Assembly (NCBI GenBank): GCA_038225855.1
Contig: JBBRQU010000003.1
Span: 1 to 64,000, forward strand
DNA length: 64,000 nucleotides
Origin: CAHJXF01 sp038225855
GTDB taxonomy: Bacteria; Pseudomonadota; Gammaproteobacteria; Burkholderiales; Burkholderiaceae_D
Reading direction: 5' to 3'
The notes beneath the pieces are model-generated. The model was not told where the DNA came from. It was given only the letters and a program-made list of their open reading frames with translations, and searched no databases. Positions 26,486 through 34,912 of the stretch are shown piece after piece. Within the stretch, counting starts at the first letter, position 1. Each line of letters starts with the position of its first letter. A program made the translations under genes and the position numbers.

Positions 26486-27436
26486 TCATTGCAAAGCCAC
26501 GCCCCACGGCAACTTGCCGGTGGGGATATCGGCGATGCGGGTTCCAGTGGCGGTGTCGATGACCGAGACGCCGCCCGAGCGCCCGCACGCGACGTAGAGC
26601 TTACCGCCGTCGGGCGTCAGCGCCATGTTCCACGGCCGCTGCCCGACCGGGATGCTTGCGGTCACACGCAAGCTCGCCGCATCGATGACGGAGACCGTCG
26701 CATCGCCTCCGTTGGACACGTAGATGTTGCGACCGTCCGGCGCGACCACGATGCCGTTGCTGCGCAACCCGGCCTTGATCTGCCCGACTTTCGTCGCGCT
26801 GGCGATGTCGATCACATAGACTTCGTTGGCGTTCTCGGCGACCACGTAAGCGGTCTTGCTGTCGGGAGAAAAGCCGATGCCGCGCGGTCGCGCGCCGACC
26901 GGGACCTGCGCGATTTCGGAGCGCTTGGCGAAGTCGATGATGTCCACCGCCCCGCCTTCTTCAGCGCTCACGAAAACATATCGGCCGTCCGGCGAGAAGA
27001 CCGCGTGCTCGGGGTTCTTGCCGCGCACCCGCACCACGAATGCTTTCTGATTGGTGGTCGCATCGACGAAGGCGACGTCGTTGCTCTCCTCGATGGCCAC
27101 GCTGATCCAGCGTCCATCGGGCGAGAGGCCGACGCCTTCGGGCGATTCGCCCAGCGGGATCTTGCCTGCGACCTTGCGCGATGCGAGGTCGATGACGATC
27201 AGTTGATTGTTGGGCTGGTCGCTGACGTAGACCTGACGCCCATCGCGGCCCACCACGATGCCGCGCGGCTTGCCGCCGGTGACGACTTCGGCCACGACCT
27301 TGTCGGTCGCCGTGTCGATGATGCTGACCGTGCCCGACCCCTCATTGGGAACGTAGGCGAACGGCGCCGCGGTCGCGAGCAGCGGTGTGAGCAAGAGGGC
27401 AAGCCCTGTGAACCGTGTGAAGAAGGCCGAACGCAA
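26486..27436 (-). CDS. Secreted YVTN-type beta-propeller, PQQ-catabolism associated
   Basis: The 316-residue protein begins with a signal peptide (RSAFFTRFTGLALLLTPLLA, cleaved after TAA) and then seven-bladed YVTN repeats such as GTVSIIDTATDKVVAEV, NQLIVIDLASRKVAGKI and NEVYVIDIASATKVGQI. The start is TTG at 27436, chosen because CAGGAG lies eight bases upstream and no ATG gives the signal peptide. It fits the 'PQQ-dependent catabolism-associated beta-propeller' family found next to PQQ alcohol dehydrogenases. Its role is unproven; a periplasmic scaffold or ligand binder is likely. Confidence 0.82.
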   Translation of the reverse strand: MRSAFFTRFTGLALLLTPLLATAAPFAYVPNEGSGTVSIIDTATDKVVAEVVTGGKPRGIVVGRDGRQVYVSDQPNNQLIVIDLASRKVAGKIPLGESPEGVGLSPDGRWISVAIEESNDVAFVDATTNQKAFVVRVRGKNPEHAVFSPDGRYVFVSAEEGGAVDIIDFAKRSEIAQVPVGARPRGIGFSPDSKTAYVVAENANEVYVIDIASATKVGQIKAGLRSNGIVVAPDGRNIYVSNGGDATVSVIDAASLRVTASIPVGQRPWNMALTPDGGKLYVACGRSGGVSVIDTATGTRIADIPTGKLPWGVALQ

Positions 27437-27486
27437 GGAGTTCTCCTGATGATCGCGATTGGTGGGTGGGCGCGGCTCGACCGGCG

Positions 27487-28290
27487 TCACTTGCGGATCG
27501 GCGTTGCGGGGCGAAGGAATGCCTTGTCGATCCCCTTGGCCGAATCGAGTCCGGACGTATTGGTGAGCATGGCCTGGCCGAGTTCGGCTTCGGTGAAGTC
27601 GGCCGTCGCAACATTTGCGTCGGAGAGGTCGGCGCCCGTAAGATTGGTGCGATAGAGATTCGCGCCCGACAGGTTGGCGCGCTTCAGATCGGCGAACGAC
27701 AGCAGCGCGCGATTCAGATTGGCGCCCGACAGATCGGCCCCGGAAAGATCGGCGCCGGTGAGGTCGGTGCGCTGCTGGCCCATGCCCTGATTCTTGATTT
27801 CGACACCCAGATGCGCGCCGCGCATGCGGGCTCCGCGCAGATTGGTGGCCGGCAGGTCGGCGATGATGCGTGCGCCCGACAGGTCGGCGCCCGCGAACAC
27901 CGGCCGCGTCTTGACCTCGCCACCCAGAACGACGACGCCCAGCAATTGCGCGCCGACCATGCGCGCGCCCGTGAAGTTGGTTCCCATCAGCCACGCCCCG
28001 TTGAGGTTCGCGCCGCTCAGATCCGCGCCCGCGAGATTGGCCTCGACCAGGCGCGATGCGAACAGATTCGTGCCCACCAACTTCGCGCGCTTGAAATCGA
28101 CGCGCGTGAAGTCGAGGTCGGAGAGATCCTTGCCCGACAGGTCGGCGGGTCGAGACGGACTCGCGGCAGCGAGCAACGCGCGGACCTGATCGACCGTCAA
28201 GTCGGCTGCATTCGCCGGCGGTGCGCATGCGACGCTTGCCAGCAACGCAAGTGACGCCCATAAAAGAACCGTCCGACCTGCACGTGTCAT
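27487..28290 (-). CDS. Secreted pentapeptide-repeat protein of the quinoprotein cluster
   Basis: The 267-residue protein has a signal peptide (GRTVLLWASLALLASVAC then APPANAADL). Nearly the whole mature chain is A(D/N)LXX pentapeptide repeats (for example LVEANLAGADLSGANLNGAW and LTGADLSGADLSGANLNRAL), interrupted by GVVVLGGEVKTRPVF. It should form a right-handed quadrilateral beta-helix in the periplasm. Its ATG overlaps the stop of the upstream metallo-hydrolase by ATGA, so it is cotranslated with the relay genes. A structural or binding role is possible; no activity can be read. Confidence 0.85.
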   Translation of the reverse strand: MTRAGRTVLLWASLALLASVACAPPANAADLTVDQVRALLAAASPSRPADLSGKDLSDLDFTRVDFKRAKLVGTNLFASRLVEANLAGADLSGANLNGAWLMGTNFTGARMVGAQLLGVVVLGGEVKTRPVFAGADLSGARIIADLPATNLRGARMRGAHLGVEIKNQGMGQQRTDLTGADLSGADLSGANLNRALLSFADLKRANLSGANLYRTNLTGADLSDANVATADFTEAELGQAMLTNTSGLDSAKGIDKAFLRPATPIRK

Positions 28291-29300
28291 GGCTTCTTTC
28301 CCTCGCTTCGCAGATCGTCTTTTTCGAGTTGCAGATACCAGTGCTGCACGTTCTCGGCATGCATCGTGTCGTACAGGCTCCACGAACGGAACTCGGGAAG
28401 ATCGGCCGCGGCCACGACCTTCGAGAGACCTACGCCCTGTCGGTAGAGCGCGTCGACCCGGGCCTTCAATGCGCGCAGATAAGCCATCGTCCGGGCCGCC
28501 TGTTCACGGGTCGCAATCGGTCCGTGTCCGGGCACGATGATGCGCGCCGGTATCCGCTCGAGCTGTTCGAGCGCCGCGATCCAGCCCTTGAGGTTGCCGT
28601 CGCGCAGCCGCGGGATGCGATCGACCGAAATCAATCCGCCTGCGAACAGCACCCCGCTCGCGCGATCGAAAACCGCCAGGTCGCCGGGCGCGCTGGCCCA
28701 GCCGAAATACAGCAGGTCGATGACACGGCCTGCGATCGTCATCGATGCGCTGTCGTCGATCAGGCGGTCGGGGACGATCACGCGGCTGCCCGCCATCTCT
28801 TCTTCACCGAGCGTCGCGCGCAATCGCATGAGGCAGGTCGCGCAACGCTCGGCGATCAACGCCGCCGCCTTCCGATGGGCGAGGACGGGAATGCCGCGGT
28901 CCTGGAAGGCCGCCGCGCCGAAATGGAATTCCTGGATCGGCGTCGTGAGCACGACCAGTTGCACCGGCAGCGGCGTCACGCGCGCTATCGCAGCCCGCAC
29001 CTGCTGCCCATAACGAAATGAAACGCCGGTGTCGATCACCAGCACGCCGCTGTCGCCGACCACGAATTCCGCATTGCCGATCACCCCGCGATTTTGAGGC
29101 GTGATGTCGCCGATGTCGCCGATCAGCGCATAGACTCCCGGGGCGACGAGGACCGGACTCTGCGTCGCAGACGCGGCGGGAAGAATGCAAATCAGGAGCG
29201 TCGAGAGCCACGCACGCAGGAACCCGATCGAGCGCCACGATGCCCTCGATGTGCGTAAGCTGCGCGGCAGTGGTTCGTCACGCATCTGCATGCCCACCAT
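28287..29300 (-). CDS. Metallo-beta-lactamase-fold protein lacking the metal motif (relay hydrolase 1 type)
   Basis: The 337-residue frame holds a signal/anchor segment (FLRAWLSTLLICILPAASA) and an MBL fold (FVVGDSGVLVIDTGVSF, ARIIVPGHGP). It resembles the family annotated as quinoprotein relay system zinc metallohydrolase. Where the paralogue at 30859 has NTHVHPDH, this protein has TTPIQEFH: three of the four metal ligands of that motif are gone. It may bind metal differently or be a non-catalytic partner. The start is uncertain (29300, or M4/M6) because no clear ribosome site is seen. Confidence 0.8.
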   Translation of the reverse strand: MVGMQMRDEPLPRSLRTSRASWRSIGFLRAWLSTLLICILPAASATQSPVLVAPGVYALIGDIGDITPQNRGVIGNAEFVVGDSGVLVIDTGVSFRYGQQVRAAIARVTPLPVQLVVLTTPIQEFHFGAAAFQDRGIPVLAHRKAAALIAERCATCLMRLRATLGEEEMAGSRVIVPDRLIDDSASMTIAGRVIDLLYFGWASAPGDLAVFDRASGVLFAGGLISVDRIPRLRDGNLKGWIAALEQLERIPARIIVPGHGPIATREQAARTMAYLRALKARVDALYRQGVGLSKVVAAADLPEFRSWSLYDTMHAENVQHWYLQLEKDDLRSEGKKP

Positions 29301-29404
29301 GCTTACAACGGAGCCCGACCATCATGATCGACTTTCCTGGCCGGACTCGACGCACAATCACTCCGGCTGTAGAACGCAGTGATGCCGCGCGATGGGTGCG
29401 TCCG

Positions 29405-29950
29405 ATGAGGCGCCCGATGGTTTCTTTCGCGGCTTCGGTCGCGGCGTTGCTGCTGCTGGCCTTCGTCATCGATTCGCCGGCGCAGGTGCAGACGGCCAAG
29501 CGAACGCCACCGACGATCGCGGTGCTCGACTTCGATCTGCTCGACGACCAGCGCGACACGGTGCCCGACACGACGCTCGGGCCGCGTCTGGCGGGCATCC
29601 GTCAGCAACTGGCCGATGCGCTTACGCGCGAAGGCCTCTATACGGTCGTCGATAACGCACCGGCGAACGAGTTGATGCAACGGCTCATGAGCACGCAGGA
29701 TCTGCACGCCTGCAACGGCTGCGAGCTCGAGATCGGCCGTGCCCTGCACGCCGACCGCGTGATGGTCGGATGGGTCCAGAAGGTGAGCAACCTGATCCTC
29801 AACATCAACGTCCAGATCGAGGACACTGCGACCGGTCAGGTGGTCCTGAAGAAGTCGGTCGATCTGCGCGGCAACACCGACGATTCGTGGCGCCGCGGCA
29901 TCGCCTACATGGTGCGGGACATGGTCGAGAAGCATCAGGGGTCTCGTTAG
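29405..29950 (+). CDS. Secreted DUF3280/DUF2380-type protein
   Basis: The ~181-residue protein has a signal peptide (RRPMVSFAASVAALLLLAF) and then TIAVLDFDLLDDQRDT, ACNGCELEIGRALHADRVMV and KVSNLILNINVQIED, the pattern of a small conserved secreted family often found near PQQ dehydrogenases. A CXXC pair (ACNGCE) stands out. The ATG at 29405 or 29417 is likely; GAGG precedes the second. It points opposite to all its neighbours and is divergent from the first metallo-hydrolase. Function unknown. Confidence 0.72.
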   Translation: MRRPMVSFAASVAALLLLAFVIDSPAQVQTAKRTPPTIAVLDFDLLDDQRDTVPDTTLGPRLAGIRQQLADALTREGLYTVVDNAPANELMQRLMSTQDLHACNGCELEIGRALHADRVMVGWVQKVSNLILNINVQIEDTATGQVVLKKSVDLRGNTDDSWRRGIAYMVRDMVEKHQGSR

Positions 29951-29991
29951 CGATCGACGTCCGGTCGAGGTGTTCGCGAACCGCGGCCAAC

Positions 29992-30009
29992 GAGCTAGCT
30001 AGCTAGCTC
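29992..30009. repeat. Perfect 18-bp palindrome of AGCT units
   Basis: GAGCTAGCTAGCTAGCTC is its own reverse complement. It lies between the converging DUF3280-type gene and the SoxYZ-like gene and contains the latter's stop codon. Simple AGCT-repeat slippage or a terminator-like cruciform are both possible. Confidence 0.6.
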
Positions 30010-30859
30010 CAAGCCGGCCGGGCTTGATGATCAGACGGTTCTCGTACGAGAGATCCTTCGAGTCGATCACTTCGGCTTTCAGTTCGCCTTCACGCTCCGG
30101 CACGAAGAAGAAGCGGAAGTTGGGGTTCTCGCTGATCGAGAAGTCCACGTCGGCTTCCAGCACTGTCTTGCCCGCGTACGACACGGTGACCTTGCGCACG
30201 AAATACGGTGGCTGATAGAGGTGCGTGACCTGATCCATCGCCAGCCCCGAACTGTTGGGATGGCTGATCATCAATTGCGCCTGCGCGGGTTTGCCGATCG
30301 CGATCGGCTCTTCCACACGCATCTTCATGCGTCCCACCGAGGCGAGTGCGGCGACGGCGTCCTTGCCGGCCGGCGCCGAACAGCCGCCCGACGCCTTGAT
30401 CCAGCGCGTGACCATGTAGAGCTTGCCGTCGTTCATCTGGGCAATCGCACGCATATGCGTGTACTCCTCGATGCGCACGCGGGTCTCGATCTCGGCGCGC
30501 CCGCTATGGGTCGAGAAGTGGAACACCGCGGCGATCGGCGATGGGTTGTTGTCGATGATCAGATAGACCTTCTCGATGTAGCGCGCGGGCGACTGGAGCA
30601 TGGCGGTGTGGATCGCGATCGGCACCGTCGCCGCGTCTTCGGCGCGGACCGGCGCGTCGAGCGCGATCACTCCGCTGGCATCGGCTTCGATGGGGCGCGA
30701 CTGGAACAGGCTTTGCCGCACGCGCTGCCAGATCGCGCTGTCCTGCGATTCGGGGTCGGCGGCACGGGCGGGCTGTTGCAACGCCCCGCATGTCAACGCG
30801 ATCGTGATGATGAAGCTGCGGATCGCGGATCGGCGTTCACCGCTTTCAGTATGGAACAT
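29999..30859 (-). CDS. Quinoprotein-associated SoxY-SoxZ fusion carrier
   Basis: The 286-residue protein has a signal peptide (SFIITIALTCGALQQPARA), an N-terminal SoxY-like domain ending at SGGCSAPAG (Cys160) and a C-terminal SoxZ-like Ig fold (PYFVRKVTVSYAGKTVLE, ENPNFRFFFVP). In sulfur oxidation, SoxY carries intermediates on a Cys of a terminal GGCGG. Here the equivalent Cys is internal and next to GGCS. This matches the family described as 'quinoprotein dehydrogenase-associated SoxYZ-like carrier'; what it carries is unknown. The ATG at 30859 follows GGGAGG and overlaps the upstream stop. Confidence 0.85.
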   Translation of the reverse strand: MFHTESGERRSAIRSFIITIALTCGALQQPARAADPESQDSAIWQRVRQSLFQSRPIEADASGVIALDAPVRAEDAATVPIAIHTAMLQSPARYIEKVYLIIDNNPSPIAAVFHFSTHSGRAEIETRVRIEEYTHMRAIAQMNDGKLYMVTRWIKASGGCSAPAGKDAVAALASVGRMKMRVEEPIAIGKPAQAQLMISHPNSSGLAMDQVTHLYQPPYFVRKVTVSYAGKTVLEADVDFSISENPNFRFFFVPEREGELKAEVIDSKDLSYENRLIIKPGRLGAS

Positions 30860-31797
30860 CAATCCTCCCATTCGAGTTCAGCATAGGCGGCCGTGACGTT
30901 GCGTCGATGGTAGCTGTCGAACAATCCCCACCGTTCGCGCTCCGAAGCACCGACCGAATCGACTGCCTGCTGCATCGTCCGCCCGCTCTTGATCGCCGCA
31001 CGGACTTCACGCACGAGCACGTCGAGATAGCGTCGTTCGGCATCGAGTGCCTGGGGCCAGGGCGCGTCGACCGTTCCGTGTCCGGGCACGACATGCGCGG
31101 GCTTCGGGAGGGCACGCAGTTCGGCGATCGCGGCGAGCCATCCGCGCAAGCTGCCATCGACCACCGGAATGCGCTCGACGAACAGCAGATCGGCAAGCCA
31201 CCACGTATCGGTCTTGTCGTCATGCACCGTCAGATCGTTGTCCGTATGAGCCGGCCGCCACGCGCGCAATCGGATCGTCCTGTCTCCCAGGTCGAGGGTA
31301 CTCTCGTTGGCGACCAGCGCCGTCGGGACGACGATCGTCGAGCCGTCGGCCGCGTGACCGAGATCGCGTTCGAGCGCATGCAGATAATTGCCGCCGCGCG
31401 CGGCCATCGCCGCCGGCAGTCGGGCATGGCCCACGAATTGCGGCGCGTCGGCCGCGAAGGCCACATTGCCGAACACATGGTCGGGATGCACATGCGTGTT
31501 GATCACGTAGCACACCGGCAACGTGGTCACGCGCCGCACCGCCGCGCGCAGTGCGCGGCCGATCGAGGCGGTCTCGCCGGTGTCGATCACCGCGACGCAC
31601 TTCGTGCCGACGATGAAACCGATGTTCGCGATGTCGCCGCGATTGCCCGCCGATGGATCTTCCTGCAGTCCTCGATGCACATAGACTCCTTCGGCGATCC
31701 TCTCGACCGCGAGCGGCGCTTCGTCGGCTGCGCATGCAGATGCGCAACCCACGCCCCATGCGACACAGACCAGCGCCGCCCAATTCGCGCGCCTCAT
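30859..31797 (-). CDS. Quinoprotein relay zinc metallo-hydrolase (metal motif intact)
   Basis: The 312-residue secreted protein has a signal peptide (RRANWAALVCVAWGVGCASA) and an MBL fold with THVHPDH (H102, H104, D106, H107), WRPAHTDNDL and PAHVVPGHG. It resembles SoxH-like hydrolases and the relay system zinc metallohydrolase 2 family. Its stop overlaps the SoxYZ start by one base, so hydrolase and carrier are made together, as would suit a hydrolase that releases a product from the carrier Cys. That mechanism is inferred by analogy with SoxYZ-linked enzymes. Confidence 0.85.
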   Translation of the reverse strand: MRRANWAALVCVAWGVGCASACAADEAPLAVERIAEGVYVHRGLQEDPSAGNRGDIANIGFIVGTKCVAVIDTGETASIGRALRAAVRRVTTLPVCYVINTHVHPDHVFGNVAFAADAPQFVGHARLPAAMAARGGNYLHALERDLGHAADGSTIVVPTALVANESTLDLGDRTIRLRAWRPAHTDNDLTVHDDKTDTWWLADLLFVERIPVVDGSLRGWLAAIAELRALPKPAHVVPGHGTVDAPWPQALDAERRYLDVLVREVRAAIKSGRTMQQAVDSVGASERERWGLFDSYHRRNVTAAYAELEWED

Positions 31798-31816
31798 GAC
31801 ACGCTCATCGAGCCGA

Positions 31817-32176
31817 CTACTGGATGAAGCAACTTTTCCTCGCGCGCGACTGGACTTCCTTGAAGCGGTCGGCCATTTTCTTGGCCGGCGTATAGGCGCG
31901 CACCGTCTCACCGCGTTCGCCGCCGATGGTGGACGCATAGGCCGCAGTGGACGATTCGACGAACTCCTCGTACGGCATCTGCTTGGCGATCGCGTCGATC
32001 ACGCACGAGCACTTGTAGACCATCTCCTGCGACTGACTGGGGTTGTCGCGCATGCAGGTGTGCACGTATTCGACGCGCTCGGCGGTAGGATAGTCGAACG
32101 CCGCGGCGATGTCAGGAATCGCGGCGGACATCGCGGCAAGCGACACGATCAAAAGGCGCGACAGGGTTCTCTTCAT
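31817..32176 (-). CDS. Small secreted Cys-containing protein (119 aa)
   Basis: The product has a signal peptide (TLSRLLIVSLAAMSAAIP) and a mature domain with four cysteines (HTCMRDNP, VYKCSCVIDAIA, RKSCF). They could form two disulfides in the periplasm. The ATG at 32176 follows GAGG; a longer frame from 32200 starts inside the gap. It is 19 bp upstream of the metallo-hydrolase gene in the same operon. No named family is recognised. Confidence 0.7.
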   Translation of the reverse strand: MKRTLSRLLIVSLAAMSAAIPDIAAAFDYPTAERVEYVHTCMRDNPSQSQEMVYKCSCVIDAIAKQMPYEEFVESSTAAYASTIGGERGETVRAYTPAKKMADRFKEVQSRARKSCFIQ

Positions 32177-32200
32177 TTTGGACCTCGATGGACTCAACAA

Positions 32201-32902
32201 TCACTTCCCCACCTTTTCGAACGACAGAATTTCTTCGAGCAGGGGCGCCCTATCCTTGGCAGCCGTTTCGGCGCCGGCGGCGGCGTCTGCCGTCACGCGG
32301 GAACGCAACTGCACCACGCCTCCGGGCACCTGATCGGAAAAGGTGAACGCATAGGACTTGTTCTCGAACAGTCCGAGCTTGGCCTTCATCGGATCATTGA
32401 CGAAGGGCCGGATCACCACCTCGCTGGCGGCGATATGCTTGCCGTTGACGACCACCGGCACCGGATGGACGTCGGCGCTTTCGGCCATCGCGAGGCGAAT
32501 GCGTTTTCGGAAGTAGCTCTCCGAGCCGCCCAGCCGCCGATGCATTTCGCGCACGTCCTGTTCGAGGAAGTAGAGGATCACGGGATTGGCCTTCGCATCC
32601 TCGACCACCGGCAGCGTGACCTTGTGCTCTCCGGTCAGATACGAGACCTCGACCGTTCTGGTCGCGTGCCCGTTCGGCTTGATCGTCAACATCACGGCGT
32701 CGTCGAAGTTCTTATCGAGTGTGCCGGCTTTCTTGAACTGATAGCGCACGACCGTGGGCGCGGCGACGCCGCGTAGATGGTCGTCGAGAAATACCTTCTG
32801 CTCGGCTTCCGATATCGCTTTCTCGGCCGCGTGCAACGCGGGCGCGCACACGATGCCGGCCAGGAACGCGAGATGCACGAGCGAACGTCCTGATCTTGAC
32901 AT
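32201..32902 (-). CDS. Secreted hypothetical protein of the quinoprotein cluster (233 aa)
   Basis: The product has a signal peptide (SLVHLAFLAGIVCAPALHAA) and a mature domain beginning KAISEAEQKVFLDDHLRG. It is rich in beta-strands (VVRYQFKKAGTLDKNFDDAV, TRTVEVSYLTGEH). No active-site motif is recognised. The ATG at 32902 follows GGAG; the open frame upstream overlaps the protease gene and is not coding. It sits between protease and small-protein genes in one operon. Confidence 0.7.
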   Translation of the reverse strand: MSRSGRSLVHLAFLAGIVCAPALHAAEKAISEAEQKVFLDDHLRGVAAPTVVRYQFKKAGTLDKNFDDAVMLTIKPNGHATRTVEVSYLTGEHKVTLPVVEDAKANPVILYFLEQDVREMHRRLGGSESYFRKRIRLAMAESADVHPVPVVVNGKHIAASEVVIRPFVNDPMKAKLGLFENKSYAFTFSDQVPGGVVQLRSRVTADAAAGAETAAKDRAPLLEEILSFEKVGK

Positions 32903-32934
32903 TGAGACTCCATCGGTTTCGTCGAAAAAAATCA

Positions 32935-33975
32935 TCATCGAGGCGGCGGCCTGATGCTCGCCGCCAACTGGTCCGCGAGGTCGACGTCGAGGTCTCGAAG
33001 GACACGCGTGACATTGCGCGCATCGTCCAGCGTCCCCAGCTTCACGTAGGCCTTGCCGAGGTTGAGCCAGGCCCGCGTGTACTGTGGATCGAGCGCGACC
33101 GCGTTGCGATAGGCGTCGATCGCGCGCTCGGTGCGATCGAGCATCAGGTAGCAGTTGCCGCGCATGAACCACGGTTCCGGATTGCGCTGTTCATCCTTCG
33201 TCCATCGTTCGGTGAGCGTCAGCAGATCGATCCAACGCCCATCGACTTCGAGCGACGCGGCCTGCATGAAGAAGGGAAGCGACGCGGGCGGTTGCGCCCA
33301 GAACGCAGGTGGGCCGGCCAGCGGCGCCACCGCGACATACCCCTCGGGATCGTCAATGCGATCGGCGATCCACTCGACCGGTGCCGCGAAGTAGTAGCCA
33401 TCGGCCCCGCGCAGCCGGAAAGTCAGGATGCCGGCGAGCTTCCCGTCGGCATTGAACAGAGCGCCGCCGCTGGCTCCCGAAGTGAACGCGGTCGTGGTCT
33501 GGATCACCTTGCTACCGTTCAAGTCGTGCAGCGCATTGACGGTTCCCGCGTGCATCTGCAAACCGCCGCCGCCGGTATATCCGGCCGCGGCGACTTCCTG
33601 CTCGAGCCGCAGTTCGCGCGCGCGCGCCAGCGGAACCGGCGGGACATCGGCCAAGCCCGGCGCCTGAAGCAGACACAGATCGAGATAGAGGTCGGCACGC
33701 TCGGACGCGACCCGCCAGCGCGCCCCGCCACGGACCAGCATGACGGTTTCGGCGTCGCGCGTGACATGGCAGTTGGTGACGAACTTGCCCGGTGCGACGC
33801 TGACCGCGGTGCCGAGTGAATACCCGCCGCTTGCCTTGATCGCTTCGACCTTGAGGACGCTGCCGGCAAGCGCCATGATGCGGATGCGATCGAACTCGGC
33901 TGCGGTCGCAGGCAGGCTGCAGGCAGCAAGCGCGAACGCGAACGCGAGCACGGAGGTCGGTTCACAACGAGGCAT
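32935..33975 (-). CDS. Secreted trypsin-like serine protease with TPR tail
   Basis: The 346-residue protein has a signal peptide (VLAFAFALAACSLPATA). A trypsin-like domain follows, with the triad NCHV (H70), YLDLCLL (D99) and SGASGGALF (S169). The C-terminal ~110 residues hold tetratricopeptide repeats (WFMRGNCYLMLDRTERAIDA, ALDPQYTRAWLNLGKAYV). Periplasmic proteases with TPR modules act in protein quality control or processing. Here it might mature or degrade cluster proteins, which is inferred only from its place in the operon, 9 bp after the XoxJ-like gene. Confidence 0.83.
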   Translation of the reverse strand: MPRCEPTSVLAFAFALAACSLPATAAEFDRIRIMALAGSVLKVEAIKASGGYSLGTAVSVAPGKFVTNCHVTRDAETVMLVRGGARWRVASERADLYLDLCLLQAPGLADVPPVPLARARELRLEQEVAAAGYTGGGGLQMHAGTVNALHDLNGSKVIQTTTAFTSGASGGALFNADGKLAGILTFRLRGADGYYFAAPVEWIADRIDDPEGYVAVAPLAGPPAFWAQPPASLPFFMQAASLEVDGRWIDLLTLTERWTKDEQRNPEPWFMRGNCYLMLDRTERAIDAYRNAVALDPQYTRAWLNLGKAYVKLGTLDDARNVTRVLRDLDVDLADQLAASIRPPPR

Positions 33976-33984
33976 GCGACGGCA

Positions 33985-34866
33985 TCAAGGCAGCGGAACA
34001 CCGCGCGCATCGAGTTGCGGAACACCATAGGCCGAAAGGATGGCGCCGATCTGGGTCTTGTTCTTTTCGATGAGCTTCTCGATCTCGTCTTTCCACTCCT
34101 TTTCGCCGTAGCGCACACCCATCGCGATCTCGTAGTCGAACTTGACGGCCTTCTCCGAATTGAGCAGCAGCATCGCGAGCGGTTGCGACTGCTGCTGCTT
34201 CTTGACGTAGTAGCCGGCGATCGGACCCCACACGATGGCCGCGTCGATGTTCCCTGCGGCGAGTTCCTTGTCGATGATCTCTCCAGCGTATTGCTCGGGA
34301 TCCGCGTTCAGGATGCGATACGGCACGCCTTGATCAACCAGGTCGTGCCTGACCAGCCACTCGCTGGCGGGCGAACGATCGTAGACCCCGATCCGCAACG
34401 ACTTGAGGACGTCCTTGGGCAACGCGAGGAATTGCTCGACCGTCGTCACCGATGCGAGCTTTCCCTTTTTCGGAAAGACCAACACGTAGGTCGAGCGGTA
34501 GTAAGGCATCGTGGCCGAGACCTGATCGAAGCCCTTGGGAACGCTCATCACCAGATCGCAGGGGTAGTCGGCGCCCGGGACCTTGAAGCGCAAGGTGTTC
34601 CGGATGAACGCCATGCGCTGCGGGAAGAAATAATATTTGAGCGGCAGCCCGAGCTCCTTGGCGAACAGCTCGGCGATCTTGTCCTCGTAGCCTTCGCCTT
34701 TCGAATTCGAGTACGGCAGGTTGTTGGGATCCTGGCAGACGCGAAGCGCCGTACGTTTCTCGCCGCCGACGTCCTGCGCGTGGCTGGCAGGCGATGAGGA
34801 CAACAGCAACGCGGCCGCCGCGAACAGTGCAGCCCAGACCCAACGGCGCGGCGCGCGTTCAAACAT
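33985..34866 (-). CDS. xoxJ: XoxJ-like periplasmic binding protein
   Basis: The 293-residue protein has a signal peptide (WVWAALFAAAALLLSSSPAS) and a type II periplasmic binding fold: RTALRVCQDPNNLPYSNSKG, CDLVMSVPKGFDQVSATMPY and AIVWGPIAGYYVKKQ. It matches the MoxJ/XoxJ family, which is encoded beside PQQ methanol dehydrogenases and is proposed to bind and activate the immature enzyme. The ATG at 34866 follows AAAGG. It lies 46 bp after the cytochrome gene and two genes after xoxF. Confidence 0.87.
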   Translation of the reverse strand: MFERAPRRWVWAALFAAAALLLSSSPASHAQDVGGEKRTALRVCQDPNNLPYSNSKGEGYEDKIAELFAKELGLPLKYYFFPQRMAFIRNTLRFKVPGADYPCDLVMSVPKGFDQVSATMPYYRSTYVLVFPKKGKLASVTTVEQFLALPKDVLKSLRIGVYDRSPASEWLVRHDLVDQGVPYRILNADPEQYAGEIIDKELAAGNIDAAIVWGPIAGYYVKKQQQSQPLAMLLLNSEKAVKFDYEIAMGVRYGEKEWKDEIEKLIEKNKTQIGAILSAYGVPQLDARGVPLP

Positions 34867-34912
34867 CGTTGCCACCTTTCTCTTCTCGACGCTATCGGTT
34901 ATTTCCTGCAAT

